64,000 nucleotides of DNA from Allacma fusca. Its lineage: Eukaryota; Arthropoda; Collembola; Symphypleona; Sminthuridae. Positions within the stretch are counted from its first letter, which is position 1. Each line of letters opens with the position of its first letter. The stretch is taken from positions 32,064,654-32,128,653 of the forward strand of contig OX359250.1 in the NCBI GenBank assembly GCA_947179485.1, in the 5' to 3' direction. Positions 14,101-23,100 of the stretch are shown one piece after another. Made by a program: the position numbers and the translations under genes. Under the pieces are notes generated by a model, which saw nothing but the letters and a program-made list of their open reading frames with translations, was not told the DNA's origin and did not search any database.

Positions 14101-17100
14101 CTACTACTACTATCTGTATCTGCTGCTACTGCTACTACTACTGAGGGGGGGGGGATGGGAACGTGGTTGTTGCAATTCGCAATGTGACTACACTAAAATT
14201 AAGGCTTAACTTATGTAATGCATGTGGTGGAAACTTGCACCCACGAAGGCTAAGTTTACGTTTGTGAAAGAAAGTAATATTGTATAGCTTGATGCAATAA
14301 CCATTTAAAACTCACCGTTTAAGCTTGACTTTGTATCATGGACTTAGGAGTGACAATAGTGTGAGATTAGAAGATAATATACTGTTAGCGTTGTGAGGCT
14401 ATGCAATAGTTACAGGTTTATTACAGTAGTGCAGTGCACGCAACACCAACCATAACATATAGTGGCAGTACTGTAAAAGATGAAGCACGCACCACGTAAA
14501 GTCGAACCGTAATGGATTTAAATAAGATTACCATGTTAATGATCAGCAAAATATAATGAGATTGGATGAGACTCATTTTGTGGCGGCTGCTACTCCTTCT
14601 AATGGGGATCCTCTCTCAATTTTGAAACACTGAGACATATGGTACAGTATACAAATGGATTTGGAAGTAAGTTTGCATATAATTGACAACTCTGTGTGTG
14701 TGTGTGTACATCCATCATGGGTAAGCCAGGGTATATATTTCACAAGTGTTCTTGGGAGGGTGGATTAATGATTGCATTCCTTGTTTCGTGGTAGAGACAA
14801 AATGATGATGGGATGAGTATGAGCACTTGAGTTAATAATCATAATAGGCATGAGGCTAACAGACGTCTTATTATTTACTGCGAATGTATCAGGGGATATT
14901 GAGGCCCCATACTGCTGTTTGTGCTGTTCTTGTATCAAATGTGCTTAATTGGAAAGGAATTGTGCGGGTATGTATTTTGTTTTGGTGTCTTCATATAGAT
15001 AGAGTAGAGGCAGGAGCATGAACAGAGCCGAGTATTGTTGTGAAGCTTCAAAAACGAGGGAGAAGCAAACAAGAAAGTGGTCCGTAAGAAACAGTTAACC
15101 CTTTCAGTGCATTCTCACCTTTGTTTTGCATCTTGCTAAATGGATGTGTTTCCTTTTCCTGATTGCATAATCAACGAGGCAATGTACAGAGAGCGAGAGA
15201 GAGATATGCAGGATTATCATAACCCATACGGCTTCTTTTATGAAGACACTGATCTCATTACTCGTATCCTCATTTTCTGTGTGAATAAAGTTTATAAAGT
15301 ACATTATGATTTGCCACAATTCTTAAGATAACAAGTTTTTCATGCAAATGGGACAAAATGATTCCCTTTCATGATACTACTGGCCACTTCGTGGCTGGCT
15401 TTATTTGCGTAAGTGTTGTTACTACTGAGGAGACTTACAAATAATAAAGTTCTCGTAAATGTCTTGTCTCTGACAATTATTGTTAGGGAGGAATATTGTG
15501 ACTAATTATTTCTAGTCATTAATTAATCGCTTGTAGCTGTGATTGAAGTGGAAAATTGCCTACTTTGAGCGGAAATGTGAGCACATTCCCTAAAGGCGTG
15601 TAAGCATATCCCTGTGCCCTCTCAGTGTGTACAGACAGGTCTGTAAAGTTTAAAGTAAGGAAGCAGGTGATTAAGCTTGACTTGAGTAATATCCTACATT
15701 AAATACATCCCACACAAGACAAGTCAGATTTTAAAGTAGTTTGTGAACTTACTTTTTATCGTCTTTGTAGTTTTTCTGTAGGTATATTGTTTCGCATTGT
15801 GTTCTGTGGCTGTGGTTGCTTCTTTTTTTTTTCTTGAGCAATTACGGGTCTAATATAGTCCGTGAACAAATATGAGGAGAAATAGATCAATGATGTGCAA
15901 TTGGTGCGGGTAAAAGTGTACTAGTTTCGAGATTTTCAGGTTCTCAAGTTCTTGTTTGATTAAGTTCATGCACAATTATTGTGTTAAAGATTATACCAGG
16001 TTAAACCAGAACCTTGAGAGTGTATCTCAGTTTTAGTGAGTGCGGAGTGAAGAGAGAGGTTTTGGTTCGGTTCTGCTTAAGCACTGAGACAAATTACAAT
16101 GTCTATATTGACATGTGTTGTTCGAGCTTTGATTTATTCACTCGTGTGGGTTGATGCGTAAAACACTACATTAGATACGATCTCTCTCTCTCTGTACTAA
16201 TTTACTAGTCCTACTGCCTTGCTGGGTTTTAATTTAATTTTTAATTAGTTGTACATGCTTGTTTGGGACAAGATTTCTTACCTGTGATGATAGAAGTATA
16301 GCTTTTGTTAGCATATTCGTAATTTCTTGTGTATTGTACGTATGCAGTACAGTTTGAGCAGTTCCTGAACTTGCGTAGGGGGTAGAGAGTCTATTGGAAG
16401 AGGCTGTGATGGAAACTAATATTTGTAAAGGATGAATTTAATCGACTAACTGTAGATATTCATCTGGGACTGGATTGTTATTATGGCAGGTCGTCATATA
16501 AGCATGTAACACAACATTACACGCTTTTTGCAGATTGTGTACGACACACAAAAAGTGGTTTGGCTTAGATTTGAGATGCATGCGCTCCGAATACTATAGA
16601 ACAGCAGCTGTAAGTACTCACGTATTCAGTATGACTTAATCATGACATTAACAATGAAAGTCATTAAACCTCTTGTCCTACCTTTCGCTTCCTTTCCATT
16701 GTATTGATTCGTTGTTGTTCCAAACTAATGTTCATTACCCATGCAGATTCTTATTCTGCAGTGGTTGCGGAAGTTTCCAACAATATGGGATTATGTGGGG
16801 CTGTAGTTGTTTTTCAATTGTTGTGTAGAGCATGGGTTTGTATGTGTGGGGTTGTTTTTCTCAAAGGTAATCTGATTTCCATATTTTGCCTAGGTGCTAT
16901 ATATAACTGCAGCCTTTTCTGATTCAAATCCTGAAACCATAAATTATAGGATAGCAATTCATACCATGTCCATTATGAGTGTTTATAGCGACAGTCCCAT
17001 CACAAAAGAGGAGTTGGATTGTGTATACACCTCCTGAGTGAGCAGCCCATCTGAAGTCTTTGCCCTTTACTAATTTTTGTTTTGAGAAACTCGCATGACT

Positions 17101-20100
17101 GAAGCCTCTGCAATGGCTTGAGTGAGTTCTAAAATAATTTCAATCACTTATTGAAATGAGTGAGCTCATTCACTAATCGATAAGAAATTATTGCATGTGC
17201 AAATATGAACTACGAGAATACTAACATCGTAACAAGCAATTATTGTAATTTTTTACGTAAATGATAGGTACATTTTCATTAAACAGACGACAAGATAGCG
17301 TGCACGATTGTTGTCCTGAATGACTTAAACTAATAATAGTTGAGCTCATGTATTCGTAAAGAGTGTGCTTGTTGCAAATTGTGGAGAGGAATTACTTGTG
17401 TGGTAATCTGTTCGTTGGTCTGTTGAAAAATAGGACGCCATATAAATATTTAAATTCAGACATCAGCAGTAATTAAAGTTTATGTATTATTCTTCGTACG
17501 ACATGCTATTGGTAGGAGCAACATCGATAGAGGAGTATGTTCCATTGGGCAATACGTGCACCTCAACACAACCTTGAATTTTTATTTGGGAGATGAGATG
17601 AGGTGCCTCAGTAATAATAAATGCTAAAATTATTCCTCATCTGAAATTTCAAATGATGAAAGTGCCACAATGTTTATTTGTCCATTACGCTGTTGCTGTA
17701 CACGAATGGAGAGGAAGTTCAGGTTGCAAAATTTATCCAGCGTTGATCAAGTTGCAGTTTGCCTCTGAGGCCTCATAGTAATTAATATATCATTTCTATG
17801 TGTGTGTGTAGTTGATACGTTTGAAGCTTACAATAGACTGCACTCTGGGGACTTGCTATCAAGGTCAAAACACTAAAACGAGCTCTGACATTAGATCTGG
17901 AATCTTTGTTGTAAATCATTCGTGTTGTCAGTTCTGAATTTATAATTTGGTAATTTAAACCCCTGACTGCTAATATTTTCGCCCATTTCTGATCACTAGT
18001 ATCAGGTGTTTTTACCCTTGTGGCAACTCATGTCTGTGAAGATATAAGTACGGTCAGTCACATTCTCAGCCGTAGGTACCTTCTAGGTGTTATTTAAACT
18101 ACCATGTCAGTTTGAGCTGCCTTCATGTACATACATACTTATCTTACTTGCTACGTGATTAGATGCTGTATAGTTTCAGAGAACATTATTGCACAGTAAT
18201 GGCATCACATTGATTCAACCAAGGTTGTCAATAATACCACTCTCTCTCTAATGCCTTCATCTCTTTATTGTATGTACAGAAAATGTGTTCCTCGAAATAT
18301 TGTTACTGTGGATTTTACTACAACAGTAAGTTATTACTTGTGCACAGATTCCTGATTGATTGTTAGTTACTTACTGTTTAATCAACAATTTCATCTATTA
18401 AAATTACAATGTGCTATTAAAATTTACTATGGTTGTTGGGAGTGAATTGGTGATAGCGTATGTAAAATTGTAAATGTATTGGTTCCATGATAGGATAATT
18501 ATAAAATGATGCTATCATTAAAAAAGCAACTTCTCAAAAAGCTACACTGCATGAATATGACAGCTTACACTTTTCATTTTACTTTTACTCACATTGTGAT
18601 GTAGGCATACATATATTGTCTTGTCTTGGTTTGTGTACGCTGTTGAGGAGTTTTAAGAGGTAAAGAGACAAAGTCCCTTTCATAAACGTAAAGTGTAGAC
18701 TCAATTTACAGTTGAGTAGCAAAACTGGGATTGAATTGTATTTGGTGAAAAGGAATAAACCTTGATGTTTATAGTCTTCGAATATTATTGTTTTGTTTTA
18801 ACTTGAGTAATATGTATGTATATTGTGATTGAAAACTGAAACTGCTCTTTTGTCAACTTCCTTTGTGCAAGTGCATGTTTCGGAACTTGACTTTTAGTGA
18901 TTTGCCTTGTATTTTTGTTCTTGTGTGTGCATGATCGTGATCGTGGAGTACTTTCGAAAAAACTAGTGCTGATTGCAGTAATTCAAGGTTTGAAAATACA
19001 TTTGAGGCAATTTTAAGAAACATTTATGTCAAGATGTAATTTGTGTCAGGAGTTAAGGAAGCTTGGGTTTTTGTGAGGAAAAGTTTGATAAGTTGTGACA
19101 TGTGTATTTTTCCTCCAAAACTCCAAACTGTGCAAGTTTGTAATCGGTGGCTTCATGCGCTTCTGTGAAGGTTATAAGAAATTCGAGCTACGAACAAGTG
19201 TGTTTATAATTATTATTGTCTCTCTTCATACTTTTATTTTTGGATTCAATCTTGGCTCTCTCTGGTTAGATTTCTTTGAGCGTATCACATTCTTTTATGA
19301 AAACCAGGCTATTATAACAGTCTCAGTCAGACGTGTTGGGATTTTCATGGGAAGGAAGTAAAAACAGATCGTGGACATGCATATTTGTATGGGTGCTTGC
19401 TTGCATTTGCATAGGAAGGATGTGCTCATGTTTAGTGGATTGTGAGCTCAAAAGCAGGTTTAATCCGATATGATGGAGTGTGGGTGATGAAAGAAAGGTT
19501 TTTTTACGCAAGATATAGAGTAAAGGGAGTAGAAAAAGTAGTTGTTGTGAAAGGACGGAAATAAAACACCTGGGAACATTATACGCGTTGTAAGAAATTG
19601 GATATTGGTAGTTTTAGCATGACAGGCATTACATTATTGTATTAAATTTTTCTTATTTGTTTCTGGTTTGCAGCTGTGGGCGAAGAAGACTAAGCAAAAG
19701 CTCTAGCGCTAATTCCATGATGATGTCTACGGAGACGGACGTGAATCTGTTCCAGAAAAGTAAAATGAATCGAAACAGCATTGCAGAAAAAATTGCAGCT
19801 CTGCAAACGAACGGTGAAGTCGGGTGGAAGAAAAGAATGGTGAAAATAAATCCTGACTATCCTGACAAGGAGAAAGTTGTTGTTCCGCCGACCGATCAAA
19901 ATGACAATGTAGAGCTGCGAAAAAACAATAAGGTAAAATGCCGCAAAGAAGGTAAATCATGTGTGCGAAATGTTGTTTTTATCTAAGCTTCAAGACTCCT
20001 TTTTTTCCCTCGTCGTGACACACGTACGAAGTGGATTTAATGTCAAGCTGGGAGTTTATCGATTTTAGTCAAGGTTATTTTGAGAACTGGCGAGCACTTA

Positions 20101-23100
20101 CTCAGATAGTAATGAATCTTGCATTTGCATGGGATTTTGTAGGATTCAAGCGTAATTGCCAATAGGCTCTCACAATTGGAGAGCTCGCAGGAGAAATGGA
20201 AAAAGCGTGTCGGTGAGAATGATGCAAACATCTTCACTGTACAAGGAAGATTAGAGAAAGCTGGGAAAATAACACGTAGCGTTCCAGAGTCGCCCGTGAC
20301 TCCTACATCTGATCATAAAGTCAAGGGCATCAAAGTTCTGGCGCCGCTTCGTTTCCGGAACACGTCAGAGACATTTGATTCAGCTCCTAGCACTGCTTCT
20401 CCTAATGAAGGTCCAAAGCTTGGGGATTTATTTAATGCGCCCAACCCCAAGGTTCACTTACTGGCTAAACAACCTAGAAAGTATTCAAGTAAGTTTCTGC
20501 TATTTCCATTTGGATCAATTTGCTCCTACAATGCCTTATGCCCTTTGAAAGAATTTTATAATAAGACCCTGTCAGTAAAAAATTCTTTCGCAGGAATAAT
20601 ATATTATTTGCATGGGAACCACGACAACTAAATTGTCACTTGGTAGTCACTTGGTATGACTAATATAAAATTACGTGACTACGTGCTTTACTTAACCCTA
20701 CTGTGTAAACATGCTTTTGATAGTGACGTGCTTCTTTCCTATAGGATCAGAAACTGGGTCCAGTAGTGAGTCGTCGGAAGAAGACAAGGTGACGCGGTCG
20801 GTTTCCCGTAATGACAATGAAACGTTCACAAGCTTCTTCGACCCCATGCTTTCATTGGAAAAACCCACGCGAAGCAAAGCTTTAACGGCAACGTCTAGAG
20901 TACAAATCGATGATTCATCATTTAAGGCAATTCAGACCGACGGGAGGCAGCTCCTGGGGATTCGGAGAAATGTGAAAGCTCCGCGAAATCATAGCAATGT
21001 CAAGAATCCTATCAAATCCCTTGCACTACGACTTCAAGAACAATCCTACGTGGAAGTGAGTCCACAAGTTAGAGAGAAGGAAATGAAGAAGCGCATTAAC
21101 GTTGAGAACCGTACGTGCATTTAATTTGCTTGAATTATTAACGTTGTTGAGTTCGGTTTGAATCGGCTTTAATAATTATTCATAAAGTGGGTACATTCAT
21201 AGTATTGATTTTGAGTAGTAATTTCCATGCTGGCTCTTAAAATTAAATAGGAGTTGTAGTACCTGTTTGCTAGTAATTTGTATGATGTAGTATGTATCTT
21301 CATTTTGATTTCACTGGGTGCTGTTTCAATTTTTGTCTACATGTTATTTCGTTCTATTTTAAGTGTTTATTTATTTTGACGTTTCCGTACCGCTCGGTTT
21401 TAAATGTCTTTGATTTTTGACGTTTTGACTGCTCTGTGTTACTGTACAATAGAGGTTAAATTTTTTGTAATTTTATAATGTTCACATCTATAAATGTAGC
21501 AAATAAAGACGTACTAAACGCTCAAAAATGACAATGCTTATTAACATGGGTTCATTCAATCGTGCTTATACTAACCACCTTAAATTACCAGACTAACCAA
21601 CAAACTTTTTGTAGCCTTTTTGTCAAAAAATCGTTGTACGCTGTACCCTATTTTCTTGCTTGAGTGTTTTGATTTTCGTTTGATTAAGCAAGTAGAACTA
21701 CTCTATCTCTTAATGGCTGAAAAGCTCTTCAAAATTTTATTGCATCTCTGTGTAATTACACGAATCCGAATTGTGCTAACAAGTTGGGTTGACCCTTCCT
21801 GTTATAATAATTCCTTTGGACTTTTCTGTGCATACAGTTTTTATAAGCGATATCTTTGTGTTCAATGTTGAGCTTTATTGGTGGAATCATTGGTGCGATT
21901 TTTTATGTGACTTTAGCATTAATATCAGGCTCGTTGTTTTTCACACAAAAAGAAAGTTGATGTGAGTGTTTTGATGTTGAATTTGTGCTACAATTTTAGT
22001 ATAAAGGGTCATAGAGATCTGCTCTGCTTGTCACGTATTTCTATTTTTTGACAATGTTACAGGTTATTGAGCAATTGAGCTCTATTGACTATGACTCAAA
22101 AGGTATAAACAAACGTATGTACCACCTTATTAAAAGTTCTCCTATCTAAGAAATGAAGCTATCAAGAGTAGACTTGTAGTTTGCAACTTGAGTTGATGCT
22201 AATTGCCGATTAAAGTTTCATTTACAGCAGCGAAATTGTAAAATAAATAGTACAAGAAAATAATACCCAACCTGCAAATGACATACCGAGACTAATAACT
22301 ATGCTATAAAATGCTTGAGTGGGCACATCAAGTTTTAACGTTGAGTGTGTATAAATTTTGGATGTGTTCACACAGTGGCAAAAAATGCCCAGCTATCAGT
22401 GGAGGCGCTGGCTGGATTAGCCAGTAAAGAAGATTTCACAGCAGTGAAACTTAAGAAGGCCGGTAATGAACGAAATACGAAAGAGTTCCCTCATCCTATG
22501 CTGATTCGTATAAAGGGAAAACGGCAAGTGCAAACTAGATTAGTTCCACCGGAAGTGGCAAGTTTGAGTTCGGGTGATAATTACATCCTCGTCACAGCCA
22601 ATAAGGTGATTTATGAGTTTCCAATGCGGATCCTGGTTCTCTTTGTTTTTTTTATATGTAATGAATTGTAGAAATGATCGTTTCGGTTTGACATCCGTAG
22701 CTTTACCAGTTTATTGGAGAATACTCGAATCGCTTGGAACGAGCAAAGATTGCGGATGTTGTCAGTCACATAGTGCAAAAGAAAGACTTGGGTTGTCGGA
22801 TCGCTTCCAACACGGAAGTAGCAACGCTTGAAGAGCCCTTGCTAGGCGGAGGCCGGGATCGTACTCAATTTTTTCAACTCTTGGGCGGTGAGTCTGTTCC
22901 GGAAACTGATGACTTAGGTGACGAATTGGATGAAGCGTACGAAAGCGGAATTGTCACTACAAATCGAGTGTTTGAAGTTGATGAGGCAAAGGAAGAATTG
23001 GTTCCCCTACTGGAGTCAGGAGGATGGAGATGTCAGCCGAGACATTCTCTTCTCCAAGATGATAAGGTAATTGTTTTTTGACCGACAAATACTCTGTTTA

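Larger units (their letters stand above)
8785..19673 (+). other. Giant supervillin intron, 10.9 kb
   Basis: Bounded by GTTAGT and tttgcag. It is AT-rich with T>A and G>C on the plus strand, as expected for sense-transcribed intron. It contains a 10-nt G run and an ACT-type triplet repeat at 14091-14154, short TG tracts near 10964 and 14692, and a small inverted repeat at 12967-12996. A candidate internal promoter and donor lie at 11419-11562. Open frames, including the 128-codon minus-strand one at 13632-14018, are within chance for this composition and match nothing I know. Confidence 0.6.

Noticed and set aside
16899-16960. GATTCAAATCC resembling a tRNA B box
   Set aside because: No matching A box or acceptor-stem pairing could be found around it.
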